A stretch of DNA of 27,526 nucleotides from Clostridiales bacterium UBA6386 (GTDB taxonomy: Bacteria; Bacillota; Clostridia; Oscillospirales; Oscillospiraceae), in assembly GCA_002437585.1 (NCBI GenBank), contig DJQM01000005.1:1-27526 (forward strand), written 5' to 3'. Position numbers and translations under genes: made by a program. Below, piece after piece: positions 18,176 to 25,840 of the stretch. Numbering within the stretch: the first letter of the stretch is position 1; every line of letters begins with the position of its first letter. Under the pieces are notes generated by a model. That model did no database searches. It was not told where the DNA came from and saw only the letters and a program-made list of their open reading frames with translations.

Positions 18176-18199
18176 GTAAGCAGTCCAGTGAATCGCTTC

Positions 18200-18231
18200 C
18201 CGCCCCAGGCGAAAGCCTGGGGCGGTTTTTT
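18200..18231 (+). terminator. gap terminator
   Basis: CCGCCCCAGGC (18200-18210), loop GAAA, GCCTGGGGCGG (18215-18225), then six T. A textbook intrinsic terminator. Confidence 0.95.
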
Positions 18232-18243
18232 GCCGGGTGCCCC

Positions 18244-18330
18244 GGCGGGCAATGCGTGCGCGGCTGGGTGATAATCGATAGGCCATTGGGTACCGCTCGG
18301 TATCGTTCCTGCGCCGTGCAGAAATAGAAG
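18244..18330. repeat. Diverged third copy of the 82-bp intergenic repeat
   Basis: It shares GCAATGCGTGC, CGGCTG and the block CCATTGGGTACCGCTCGG plus TATCGTT with the copies at 4590 and 4702, in the same orientation and also just after a terminator. The CTGACAATG/CATTGTCAG arms have decayed. The rest of the 18176-18484 gap holds the gap terminator and the leader of the next gene; I see no clear promoter there. Confidence 0.8.
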
Positions 18331-18449
18331 CTGTGCTCACACTGGTGTGGCCCCTTCCAGGGATTCCCTCCGGTCACAATCCGGTTCCTTTTGTATTTCC
18401 GGAAACTTTCCGCTTTCCTCAGAATAAATCTCCCATCTTTGGCAAACAC

Positions 18450-18476
18450 TACCTCCGAACTCAATTCATGGAGGTA
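18450..18476 (+). promoter_or_regulatory. Hairpin covering the ribosome site of the SLH gene
   Basis: TACCTCC (18450-18456) can pair with GGAGGTA (18470-18476) over a 13-base loop, burying the whole Shine-Dalgarno of the gene that starts at 18485. This would lower translation unless opened. Confidence 0.45.
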
Positions 18477-18484
18477 TGTAGTAT

Positions 18485-19600
18485 ATGGTTCGTTTCAGAA
18501 TCTTTGCCTTGGCGTGCGCACTTTTGTGCGTCATGGGGCTTTGCGCCCCGGCCTTTGCCGCGGAGGTGGAAAGCGGCAGCAGCTATTGCTTCGGCGTCGG
18601 TGATTTTTCCGGCGATCGGGAGGTTTCCGGCATTTACCTGACGGAGCTTCCGGAGCGGTACGCCGCCGTCAAGCTGGGAGACAGAACCCTGCACCCTGGC
18701 GACGTACTCACCGCCCAGCAGATCTGCCAGATGACCCTCTGGCCTAAGGATACGGAGGAAGACCGGCTGCTGGAGGTGGGGTATCTGCCCATTTACCCCG
18801 ATGGCACGGCGGAGCCGGCGGTTCTGACCCTGTCCGTCCGGGGCAAGGAGGATAAGCCGCCTATTGCGGAGGATTCTACCCTGGAGACCTACAAAAACCT
18901 GCCCAACACCGGTAAGCTGAAGGCCTCCGACCCGGAGGGTCAGCCCTTGACCTACACCGTGATCCGTCAGCCCCGTCGGGGAGTTGTCACCGTCGCCGAG
19001 GACGGCAGCTTCACCTACACCCCGAAGAAGAATAAAGTGGGCATTGATTCCTTCGTCTATACCGCCACGGATCCAGCGGGGAAGACCTCCCGGGAGGCCA
19101 CGGTGACCGTCACCATTCTCAAGCCCTCGGATGCCGCCCAGTACACGGACACCCTGGGTCAGGATTGCCGGTTTGCTGCCGAGTGGATGCGGCAGACGGG
19201 AATTTTTGCAGGAGAGACGGTGGGGGAGGCTCCCTGCTTCGGCCCGGAAAAGCCGGTGACCAAGGGGGAGTTTGTGACCATGCTGGTCAAGGCTCTGGAT
19301 CTGCCGGTGGAGCAGGAGGTTACCCAGACGGGCTACGAGAATGAAATCCCCGGCTGGCTCCAGCCTTATCTGGCGGCGGCAGTGCGCTCCGGCCTGACGG
19401 AGGGGCTGGAGCAAGCGGTTTTTGAGGCCGACAGCCCCATTTCCGCCGCGGAAATGGACGTGCTTCTGAATAACGCTTTGACTAGGGAGACCGGAAGCTT
19501 TGGCTCTGAGGATTTGCCTGTGACCCGTGCCCAGGCGGCCTGCGCCCTCTACGAAGCGGCGCAGGAGCTGAAAAACGGGCAGATGGCGGAGCTTGCCTGA
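18485..19600 (+). CDS. Secreted surface protein with Ig-like and SLH-type domains
   Basis: The 371-residue product has a signal peptide ending AFA near residue 25. A unique N-terminal region of about 100 residues follows, then an Ig/cadherin-like repeat (ASDPEGQPLTYT to DSFVYTATD, about residues 140-200; Big_9 type). The C-terminal 155 residues resemble degenerate S-layer-homology repeats (FAAEWMRQTGIFAGE, FGPEKPVTKGEFVTMLVKAL, PVTRAQAACALYEA). SLH repeats bind pyruvylated wall polymers, so the protein probably sits on the cell wall; its role is unknown. ATG 18485 follows GGAGG (18470-18474) by 10 bases. It is monocistronic, ended by the terminator at 19611. Confidence 0.85.
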   Translation: MVRFRIFALACALLCVMGLCAPAFAAEVESGSSYCFGVGDFSGDREVSGIYLTELPERYAAVKLGDRTLHPGDVLTAQQICQMTLWPKDTEEDRLLEVGYLPIYPDGTAEPAVLTLSVRGKEDKPPIAEDSTLETYKNLPNTGKLKASDPEGQPLTYTVIRQPRRGVVTVAEDGSFTYTPKKNKVGIDSFVYTATDPAGKTSREATVTVTILKPSDAAQYTDTLGQDCRFAAEWMRQTGIFAGETVGEAPCFGPEKPVTKGEFVTMLVKALDLPVEQEVTQTGYENEIPGWLQPYLAAAVRSGLTEGLEQAVFEADSPISAAEMDVLLNNALTRETGSFGSEDLPVTRAQAACALYEAAQELKNGQMAELA

Positions 19601-19610
19601 GATAATTTCC

Positions 19611-19640
19611 GAAAAGAGCGGCGAAAAGCCGCTCTTTTTC
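19611..19640 (+). terminator. Terminator after the SLH-type gene
   Basis: AAAAGAGCGGC (19612-19622) pairs with GCCGCTCTTTT (19628-19638) over loop GAAAA, with the T-run in the right arm. Confidence 0.9.
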
Positions 19641-19686
19641 GCACCTTTTTGGAGAAACCAACTATACTGGTGTCAGGAGGTGCGTT

Positions 19687-20469
19687 ATGGAAGCGTATAT
19701 TTGGATGGCCTTGGCGGCCACCCTGGGCACCTGGCTGGTGACGGCTCTGGGTGCGGCTACGGTGGTGTTCTTTTCCTCGCCCAAGGCGAAAACCCTGGAT
19801 CTGATGCTGGGCTTTTCCGCCGGTGTTATGATCGCGGCCAGCTTCTGGTCGCTGCTGGAGCCGGCCATTGCCCAGGCGGAGCGGCTGCCGGGTCTGCCCG
19901 CCTGGCTGGTGGCGACGGTGGGCTTTCTCACAGGAGCCTTGTTTCTCTGGGGCTCTGACAAGCTGGTAAGCCGTGCCCTGCGGAAAGTGGAGACCGGCGG
20001 CAGGAAACGGGTGATCCTGCTGGTGCTCTCCATCACCCTGCACAATATCCCGGAGGGACTGGCGGTGGGCGTGGCCTTCGGGGCTTTGCAGGCCGGACAC
20101 AGCCCGGATGCCCTGATGGGGGCGGTAAGCGTGGCTGTGGGCATTGGCCTGCAGAATTTTCCGGAGGGGGCGGCAGTGTCCGTACCCCTGCGCCGGGAAG
20201 GGTGCAGTCGGGGCAGAAGCTTTCTCGTCGGCCAGGCCTCGGCCATGGTGGAGCCGGCGGCGGGGGTGCTGGGAGCCTGGTTGGTTACTTATGTCCAGCG
20301 GCTGCTGCCCTACGCCCTGTCCTTCGCGGCGGGAGCCATGATCCTGGTTGCCGTCCACGAGCTGATCCCGGAGTGCCAGAAGAACCGGGAGGAGCAGCCC
20401 TATTTTGCCACTATGGGCATTATTCTGGGCTTTGCGGTGATGATGCTCCTGGATGTGATGTTAGGCTGA
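19687..20469 (+). CDS. ZIP-family metal transporter (ZupT-like)
   Basis: ZIP proteins import zinc, iron or manganese. The 260-residue membrane protein has about eight hydrophobic segments and the two helix motifs that form the binuclear metal centre: LHNIPEG (helix 4) and LQNFPEG (helix 5), with a further VEPAAGVLG helix and a VAVHELIPE segment. The QN in helix 5 in place of HN is common in GufA/ZupT-like members and does not by itself fix the substrate. ATG 19687 follows GGAGG (19676-19680) by 6 bases; a TATACT -10 at 19663-19668 lacks a good -35. No Zur- or Fur-like box was recognised upstream. Confidence 0.92.
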   Translation: MEAYIWMALAATLGTWLVTALGAATVVFFSSPKAKTLDLMLGFSAGVMIAASFWSLLEPAIAQAERLPGLPAWLVATVGFLTGALFLWGSDKLVSRALRKVETGGRKRVILLVLSITLHNIPEGLAVGVAFGALQAGHSPDALMGAVSVAVGIGLQNFPEGAAVSVPLRREGCSRGRSFLVGQASAMVEPAAGVLGAWLVTYVQRLLPYALSFAAGAMILVAVHELIPECQKNREEQPYFATMGIILGFAVMMLLDVMLG

Positions 20470-20498
20470 TTGACTTTCCGGGCATTTCGGGCTATACT
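20470..20498 (+). promoter_or_regulatory. Promoter of the DUF308-PPTase-tatD operon
   Basis: TTGACT (20470-20475), 17-base spacer, TATACT (20493-20498). It starts directly after the ZIP transporter stop codon. Confidence 0.8.
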
Positions 20499-20518
20499 AG
20501 AGACACGAGGTGATTTGC

Positions 20519-21052
20519 GTGAAAAACAATGGATTCTGGAAGACTGTCTCCCGGTTCGTCACGCCTGGGATTCTGATCGCGCTGGGACTGGTGCTGCTGT
20601 TCTGCCCGGACACGGCCTCCGCCCTGCTTTCCAAGGTGGTGGGCTGGAGTCTGACCCTGGGCGGTATTGCGGTTGCCGTGGCCATGGTGGTGGACGGGCG
20701 GCTGTCTGCGGGGCAGCTGCTGACTGCCCTGGCGCTGGTGCTCCTGGGACGGTATCTCATTGCCCACCCCCTGGCCTGGGCGGCCTGGGGTGGTCGGATC
20801 GTGGGCGTGCTGGTGCTCCTGCGGGGTGCCCAGGACTTTACGCTTTCCAGCCTGACCCAGGGCAAGATTCTGGCAGTGGTGACGGCACTGGTGGGTGTGA
20901 TGCTGATTTTCCTGCCCCTGACCGCCTCCCGGGTGGTGTTCTCCATCTGCGGCATTGTGGTGCTGGCTGTAGGCGGCGGGATGCTCTACGAGCGGATCTG
21001 GGAGCGGAAATTCCTGGAGGGCGATGATCCCAATATCATCGACGCCCTGTGA
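20519..21052 (+). CDS. DUF308-like small membrane protein
   Basis: The 177-residue product is almost entirely hydrophobic, with about six transmembrane helices separated by short turns (for example PGILIALGLVLLF, GWSLTLGGIAVAVAMV, AVVTALVGVMLIFLPL). This pattern of paired helices with small residues is that of DUF308/HdeD-like proteins, which have no assigned function in Clostridia. GTG 20519 is chosen because CGAGG (20506-20510) then lies 8 bases upstream; GTG 20510 would overlap that site. Its stop overlaps the next start (GTGA), so it is translated together with the PPTase gene. Confidence 0.75.
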   Translation: MKNNGFWKTVSRFVTPGILIALGLVLLFCPDTASALLSKVVGWSLTLGGIAVAVAMVVDGRLSAGQLLTALALVLLGRYLIAHPLAWAAWGGRIVGVLVLLRGAQDFTLSSLTQGKILAVVTALVGVMLIFLPLTASRVVFSICGIVVLAVGGGMLYERIWERKFLEGDDPNIIDAL

Positions 21053-21537
21053 TCTTCGGCTGGTGTGCCCTGGACGGCCGAACCGGCCATGGGGCAGGGC
21101 GGACTTTGCTGGCGGAGCTTTACCGGGCGGAAACCGGAAAGGCTCTGCCGCCCATTGTGAAAAACGAGTGGGGGAAGCCTTTTTTTGCCGATAGCCCCTG
21201 GCATTTTTCCATCAGCCACACCCGAAAGCACGCATTTTGTGTGCTGGACAGGGAGAATATCGCCATCGACGCGGAGGAGCTGGATCGCCGGGTGGATTTG
21301 CGCCTGGCAGAGCGGATTCTGTCTCCGGGGGAAAGAGCGCAATTGGATGCCGCTCCCGACAAGTCCAGGGCGATCCTGACCTTCTGGGTACTGAAGGAGG
21401 CGGCGGCCAAGCTCAGCGGAGAGGGGCTGCGGGGCTTTCCCAATCACACGGACTTTTCCCTGGACGATTCCCGGGTACAAGAAATCGACGGCTGCCTGGT
21501 GGCTGTCCTTCAAGAAGGAGAAACCTATGCTGTTTGA
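21049..21537 (+). CDS. 4'-phosphopantetheinyl transferase superfamily protein (Sfp/AcpS-like)
   Basis: These enzymes move the phosphopantetheine arm of coenzyme A to a serine of acyl, peptidyl or aryl carrier proteins. The 162-residue product keeps the Sfp-type order: WGKPFF, FSISHTRKHAFCVL, the magnesium site as IAIDAEEL (usually GVDIE), and the coenzyme-A-binding FWVLKEAAAK. It is short, like a single-subunit minimal Sfp. GTG 21049 overlaps the preceding stop. No polyketide or peptide synthetase gene is in the window, so it may serve the fatty-acid carrier protein or a distant cluster. Its gene overlaps tatD by 11 bases. Confidence 0.85.
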   Translation: MIFGWCALDGRTGHGAGRTLLAELYRAETGKALPPIVKNEWGKPFFADSPWHFSISHTRKHAFCVLDRENIAIDAEELDRRVDLRLAERILSPGERAQLDAAPDKSRAILTFWVLKEAAAKLSGEGLRGFPNHTDFSLDDSRVQEIDGCLVAVLQEGETYAV

Positions 21538-22288
21538 CACCCACGCCCACATGGACGACCGGGCTTTTGACGCGGATCGGAAGGAACTGCTCATCGCGCT
21601 GCCCGGTCAGGGCATCGGACTGCTGATGAATCCCGGCTGCTCCCTGGCTTCCTCCCGGCGTGCCGCCGCCTTGGCTCGGGAGTACGACTACATCTATGCC
21701 GCCGTAGGCTCTCATCCGGATGCTGCCGATGAGGTGACGGAGGCGGTGCTGGAGGAGTACCGGAGGCTCTGCCGGGAGAATCCGAAGATCCGAGCCGTTG
21801 GGGAGATCGGCCTGGACTATCACTATGAGGATATTCCCAGAGAGAAGCAGCAGGCGGCCTTCCGCGCCCAGATGAGGCTTGCCCGGGAGCTGGGGCTGCC
21901 GGTGATCGTCCACGAGCGGGAGGCTCACGAGGACGGAATCCGGATCGTGGAGGAATTTCCGGAGGTCACAGGGGTATTTCACTGCTATTCCGGCTCGGCG
22001 GAGATGGCCAAGTGGCTCATTCGCCGGGGGTGGTACATCGGTTTTACGGGCGTGCTGACCTTCAAGAACGCCCGGCGGGCGGTGGAGACCGCAGAGGCCA
22101 TCCCACTGGAGCGGATCGTGCTGGAAACGGACTGCCCTTACATGTCCCCGGAGCCATTCCGGGGAAAGCGCAACGATCCGGGCAGGCTTTACCGGATGGC
22201 GGAAAAGCTGGCGGAAATCCTGGGTCTCCCGCTGGAGGAAATTCACCGGGTTACCTTCGAAAATGGAAAGCGACTGTATCGGATATGA
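21527..22288 (+). CDS. tatD: TatD-family metal-dependent DNase/hydrolase
   Basis: The 253-residue TIM-barrel protein carries the metal ligands of the family: the N-terminal DTHAHMDD, EIGLDYHY (Glu and catalytic pocket near residue 89), VIVHERE, VFHCYSG and the C-terminal ETDCPYMSPEPFRGKRNDP. TatD proteins are 3'-5' exonucleases with roles in DNA repair and, in related YcfH/YabD proteins, possibly RNA or D-aminoacyl-tRNA processing. ATG 21527 has AAGGAG (21515-21520) at 6 bases inside the upstream gene. The usual neighbour metG/rsmA is not seen; here it ends the DUF308-PPTase operon at a shared terminator. Confidence 0.94.
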   Translation: MLFDTHAHMDDRAFDADRKELLIALPGQGIGLLMNPGCSLASSRRAAALAREYDYIYAAVGSHPDAADEVTEAVLEEYRRLCRENPKIRAVGEIGLDYHYEDIPREKQQAAFRAQMRLARELGLPVIVHEREAHEDGIRIVEEFPEVTGVFHCYSGSAEMAKWLIRRGWYIGFTGVLTFKNARRAVETAEAIPLERIVLETDCPYMSPEPFRGKRNDPGRLYRMAEKLAEILGLPLEEIHRVTFENGKRLYRI

Positions 22289-22290
22289 GA

Positions 22291-22325
22291 AAAATCCCTG
22301 GAAGCTTGGCTCCCAGGGACTTTTT
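22291..22325. terminator. Terminator between convergent tatD and degV
   Basis: TCCCTGG (22295-22301) pairs with CCAGGGA (22313-22319); TTTTT follows on the plus strand, and AAAA on the left provides T residues for the minus strand. Confidence 0.85.
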
Positions 22326-22333
22326 GCGTGATT

Positions 22334-23176
22334 TTACGATTTGCGGAAAAAAGCGGCGGCGATGGCACCGGGACCCACATGGGTGCCCACCACGCTGCCG
22401 ATGGTGGTGCAGCGCAGGCAGTCCACTCCGTATTTCCACAGAGGGGCACTGTCGGCAATGTATTTTTTGAGCAGCGCGTCGGTCAGCCCTGTGTAGCCCA
22501 GCAGAATGGGCAGGGAAAAATCAATGCCCCCGGCTCTGCTGATTTCCTGCACCAGCAGGTTATTGCCCTGGCGGGAGCCCCTGGCCTTGCCCAGGATATG
22601 GATCACACCGTCCACAATGTTCACTACTGGCTTGATGTTCAGCAGACCTCCGGCAAAGGCCACGGTGGCGGAAATCCGACCGCCCCGCTTCAGATACTCC
22701 AGGGTATCCAGCATAGCAATCAGGCAGATATCCCGCTTCTTTTCCTCCAGGGCTGCGGCAATCTGCCTGGCGGTCATTCCGGAATCGGCACAGTTCAGGG
22801 CATATTCGGCCAGGATCCCTGCGCCGATGGTCACGCTGCCGCTGTCCACCACATAAAACTCCCGGTATTCCCCGGCGGCCAGCCGGGCACTCTGGCAGGT
22901 GCCGGAAAGCTGGTGAGCCAGAGTGACAATCACTGCGGTATCTCCGGCCTGGGCGATTTCGGACAGCACCGCATCAAAGGCGGCTGGTGTGGCCTGGCTG
23001 GTGGTGGGCAGCACATCGCTTTTGATGAGGCGGTTGTAGAATTCCGGATGGGTGATGGTGATTCCATCGATGAATTCCTGATGACCGAAGGTGACGGTCA
23101 GAGGCACCACGGCGAATCGCCCGGCAAGCTCCGGAGCCACGTCCACGGTGGAGTCGATCACAATTCGGACTGACAT
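22334..23176 (-). CDS. DegV-family (FakB-like) fatty-acid-binding protein
   Basis: The 280-residue product opens with VRIVIDSTVDV and has LPTTSQATPAAF near residue 57, the fatty-acid carboxylate-binding region. SSTL-type LSGTCQSARLA follows, then KRGGRISATVAFAGGLLNIKP and the C-terminal GTHVGPGAIA. DegV/FakB proteins bind a fatty acid and present it to the kinase FakA. ATG 23176 is preceded by GGAGAG at 7 bases; the longer in-frame extension enters the aldehyde dehydrogenase gene. It starts 11 bases after aldH, as the last gene of the minus-strand marR operon. FakA is not in the window, and which fatty acid is bound cannot be told. Confidence 0.93.
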   Translation of the reverse strand: MSVRIVIDSTVDVAPELAGRFAVVPLTVTFGHQEFIDGITITHPEFYNRLIKSDVLPTTSQATPAAFDAVLSEIAQAGDTAVIVTLAHQLSGTCQSARLAAGEYREFYVVDSGSVTIGAGILAEYALNCADSGMTARQIAAALEEKKRDICLIAMLDTLEYLKRGGRISATVAFAGGLLNIKPVVNIVDGVIHILGKARGSRQGNNLLVQEISRAGGIDFSLPILLGYTGLTDALLKKYIADSAPLWKYGVDCLRCTTIGSVVGTHVGPGAIAAAFFRKS

Positions 23177-23187
23177 GGTTGCTCTCC

Positions 23188-24570
23188 TTACTTTAAGAAT
23201 CGGTTCAGCAGGAACCGGTTCAGCCTGCTGGTGTAGGGCTGATAGCGCATGGGCAGATCCAGCCAGCATTTTTTATCCACAATGCTCTTGCGGTGGGAGA
23301 AGGCCTCAAAGCCTGCTTTTCCGTGGTAGGCACCCATTCCGCTTTCTCCTACGCCGCCGAAACCCATCTGAGAGGTGGCCAGGTGGATAATGGTGTCGTT
23401 GATGCAGCCGCCGCCAAAGATCATCCGGGTGCGGAAAAGATCAATCTGCGCCGGATCCCGGCTGAACAGATAGGCAGCCAGAGGCCTTCCGCCGGATTCC
23501 ACCTGGGAAATGACCTCCCCAAAATCCCGGAAGGTGAGCACCGGCAGCAGAGGACCGAAAATTTCCTCCTGCATGACTGCGTCCTCCCGGGCCACGCCGG
23601 TGAGGATGGTGGGGGCGATCCGGCAGCGGGTCTCGTCGGTTTCCCCGCCGAAAACCACTTTTTCCGGCAAAATCAGCCCCAGAAGCCGGGAATAGTGTTT
23701 TATATTGATGATTTTGCCGTAATCGGGATTGTCCAGGGGCTTTTCGCCGAACTGGGCGGTAATTTGGGCTTTCAGGGCTTTCACCAGGGCATCCCGGATG
23801 GATTCGTGGCAGAGAATATAGTCCGGAGCCACACAGGTCTGGCCGCAGTTCAGGAACTTTCCGAAGACAATCCGTTTTGCTGCCAATGTCAGGTCGGCGC
23901 TGGCGTCCACAATGCAGGGGCTTTTGCCCCCCAGCTCCAGCACGGCGGGGGTCAGGTGCTCCGCTGCATGGCGCAGTACCACCTTACCCACGGCCTGGGA
24001 ACCGGTGAAGAAGATCAGATCAAACTTCTGCTCCAGAAGGGCGGCGTTTTCCTGCCGCCCGCCGGTGACGACAGCGACGAATTCCGGGGGAAAGCACGCC
24101 GCTACCAGACCCGCTATGGCCCGGGTCGTGGCAGGAGCGTAGGCACTGGGCTTGACAATGGCGGTGTTTCCCGCGGCGATGGCATCCACCAGCGGCTCCA
24201 GGGACAGCAGGAAGGGGTAATTCCAGGGACTCATAATGAGCACATTCCCATAGGGCACCGGTTGGGTAAAGCTATGGGAAGCGAACTGAGCCAATGGCGT
24301 GGGTACGGTTCTGGCACCGGCAAGCTTTCGCAGATGGCGGCGCATGTAGGTGATTTCCGACAGCACCAGGCCAATCTCGCACATATAGCTTTCGGTTTCG
24401 CTTTTACCCAGGTCGTGCTTCAGGGCATCGCAGATTTCTGCCTGCCGGGCTTCAATGGCTCCGTAGAGCTTTTTCAGAGCCTTCAGCCGGAAGGCCACCG
24501 GCAGGGTGGCTCCGGTGCGGAAGAAATTCCGCTGAGAGGATACAACAAATTCAGCTTGCCTGCTGTCCAT
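23188..24570 (-). CDS. Aldehyde dehydrogenase, class-3-like (YwdH type)
   Basis: The enzyme oxidises aldehydes to carboxylic acids with NAD(P). The 460-residue product lacks the N-terminal extension of class 1/2 enzymes, as class 3 members do. It shows SPWNYPF with Asn117, FFTGSQAVGK, LELGGKSPCIV with the general base Glu212, the catalytic CGQTC with Cys246, EEIFGPLLPV and the C-terminal FGGVGESGMGAYHGKAGFEAFSHRK (read here in two parts). Class 3 enzymes often prefer medium- and long-chain aldehydes. The tail carries a small repeat (NRFLLNRFL). ATG 24570 lies 20 bases inside the preceding alcohol dehydrogenase gene, behind AGGAG, so the two are translationally coupled. Confidence 0.95.
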   Translation of the reverse strand: MDSRQAEFVVSSQRNFFRTGATLPVAFRLKALKKLYGAIEARQAEICDALKHDLGKSETESYMCEIGLVLSEITYMRRHLRKLAGARTVPTPLAQFASHSFTQPVPYGNVLIMSPWNYPFLLSLEPLVDAIAAGNTAIVKPSAYAPATTRAIAGLVAACFPPEFVAVVTGGRQENAALLEQKFDLIFFTGSQAVGKVVLRHAAEHLTPAVLELGGKSPCIVDASADLTLAAKRIVFGKFLNCGQTCVAPDYILCHESIRDALVKALKAQITAQFGEKPLDNPDYGKIINIKHYSRLLGLILPEKVVFGGETDETRCRIAPTILTGVAREDAVMQEEIFGPLLPVLTFRDFGEVISQVESGGRPLAAYLFSRDPAQIDLFRTRMIFGGGCINDTIIHLATSQMGFGGVGESGMGAYHGKAGFEAFSHRKSIVDKKCWLDLPMRYQPYTSRLNRFLLNRFLK

Positions 24571-25384
24571 GGGACTCCTTTCTGGCGACTTGGGTGTAAA
24601 AGCCCATCAGCTCTTCTTGGGTCATGAGCCGGGGCACGGGATAAAGGGGAGTGGCTTCCTGCTCCGCATGGGCGGCCATTACGGGAATGTCCTCCAGAGT
24701 TTCCGGAATGCCCATCCGGGCGTTGCGCTGGCAGATGGCGCGAATGAATTTGGCGGCTGCGGTGGCGTCGGATTCCTGAGCCCCGGCAACGCCGGCGGCC
24801 ACCGCCAGGTCGTGAAGCTGCCGGTGGATGCAGGAACCGTAGCTTTCCAGCACATAGGGCAGAAGCACCGCGCTGGCCAGACCGTGGGGGATGTTGTCCT
24901 GGCCTCTCAGGGAGTGAGCAACGGCATGGGCGTAGCCAACGTAGGATCGGGAGAAGGCTACGCCAGCTCGATAGGCGGCGGTGAGCATATTGCTGCTGGC
25001 TTTGCAATCCTGGCCGCTCCGGCAGGCTCGATCCACATTGGCGAAAACCAATCGGGTGGCTTCCAGAGCTTTCTGCCGGGTCTGACGGGTGGTGGAGCGG
25101 CCGATATAGGCCTCCACCGCATGGGTCAGGGCATCCATACCGGTGGTGGCGGTGAGGTGCGGGGGCAGGGAAAGGGTGAGCCTGGCATTCAGCACTGCCT
25201 CCAGCTGAGCGGCAATGCCGGTGTCGGCGACAATCAGCACCCGACGGAAGGCTCCCTTCTGAAATACGGTGCTCAGTTCCGCACAGCTGTGGAACACCTC
25301 CGGCTCCCGGTAGGGAAGCACCGGCAGAGCGACCCGCAGTACCGTCTGAACAGCGCGGCAATAAATGGCTTTGATGGGATTCAT
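24551..25384 (-). CDS. Iron-containing alcohol dehydrogenase with an in-frame internal deletion of the NAD-binding region
   Basis: The 277-residue product starts like a normal group III dehydrogenase (FHSCAELSTV, RRVLIVADTGIAAQLEAVL) and then jumps at residues 65-68 to RLTLSLPPHLTATTGMDALTHAVEAY. The usual stretch with the NAD-binding GGGS motif, the AIPTTAGTGSE segment and part of the substrate pocket, roughly 110-130 residues, is missing. The C-terminal domain is complete, with the metal ligands Asp84, His88, His153 and His167 at the normal mutual spacing. The joint is near bases 25181-25192 and the frame is intact. ATG 25384 overlaps the marR stop (ATGA) behind GGAGG. Loss of cofactor binding suggests it is inactive as an oxidoreductase, although an unbroken frame and regular codons argue for a recent event or a new role; an assembly or strain-level deletion is also possible. 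Confidence 0.85.
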   Translation of the reverse strand: MNPIKAIYCRAVQTVLRVALPVLPYREPEVFHSCAELSTVFQKGAFRRVLIVADTGIAAQLEAVLNARLTLSLPPHLTATTGMDALTHAVEAYIGRSTTRQTRQKALEATRLVFANVDRACRSGQDCKASSNMLTAAYRAGVAFSRSYVGYAHAVAHSLRGQDNIPHGLASAVLLPYVLESYGSCIHRQLHDLAVAAGVAGAQESDATAAAKFIRAICQRNARMGIPETLEDIPVMAAHAEQEATPLYPVPRLMTQEELMGFYTQVARKESHGQQAS

Positions 25385-25821
25385 AAACCCTCCTGACTGA
25401 TTCTGCGAAGATTTTCGGTGATGGAATCCAGGGCACCGTAGAAAATCGCCCGGGTTTCCTCGGTAAGATCCTTTCCGGCCAGCTCCACGGCTCGCTGGGC
25501 TCGCTGGGAGATATCCTGGGCTACGGCTTTCCCTTCCTCCGTCAGCCGGAGATTCCCCCGGTAGCGGTTGGCTCCGTCCCGGACGGCCAGCCCCTTGGCC
25601 TCCAGAATGGACATCATCCGGGAAACGTCCGCCTTGTCCCGACCGCAGAGCTCGGCCAGTCTGGGGGCGGTAAGGCCTTCCGGAAACCGGGCCAGGGTGA
25701 CAAGGTAAGTGGCGTGGGAGGCCTTGAGGCCGTATTTTCCCAATTCTTCCCCGGCAATCTGGTGCCAATACCGGGAAATCTCCGTAATGGCCAAGGAAAA
25801 GCGTTCAAAACGATGAAGCAT
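25381..25821 (-). CDS. MarR-family transcriptional regulator
   Basis: The 146-residue protein has the winged-helix layout of MarR: dimerisation helices at both ends, a recognition region LTAPRLAELCGRDKADVSRMMSILEAKGLAVRD (read here as consecutive helix segments around residues 48-80), the wing NRYRGNLRLTEEGKAVA and a C-terminal helix pair. Members sense phenolics, fatty acids or oxidants and usually repress nearby genes. ATG 25821 has GGAGG with a 6-base spacer. It is first in an operon with adh, aldH and degV, and its promoter is overlapped by a large palindrome, so autoregulation is likely. The ligand is unknown. Confidence 0.93.
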   Translation of the reverse strand: MLHRFERFSLAITEISRYWHQIAGEELGKYGLKASHATYLVTLARFPEGLTAPRLAELCGRDKADVSRMMSILEAKGLAVRDGANRYRGNLRLTEEGKAVAQDISQRAQRAVELAGKDLTEETRAIFYGALDSITENLRRISQEGL

Positions 25822-25840
25822 TGCAATTCCTCCTGACTTG

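Noticed and set aside
22328..23173. Plus-strand open frame opposite degV
   Set aside because: It is antisense of a clearly recognisable DegV gene; Gly/His/Gln-rich with no start signal.
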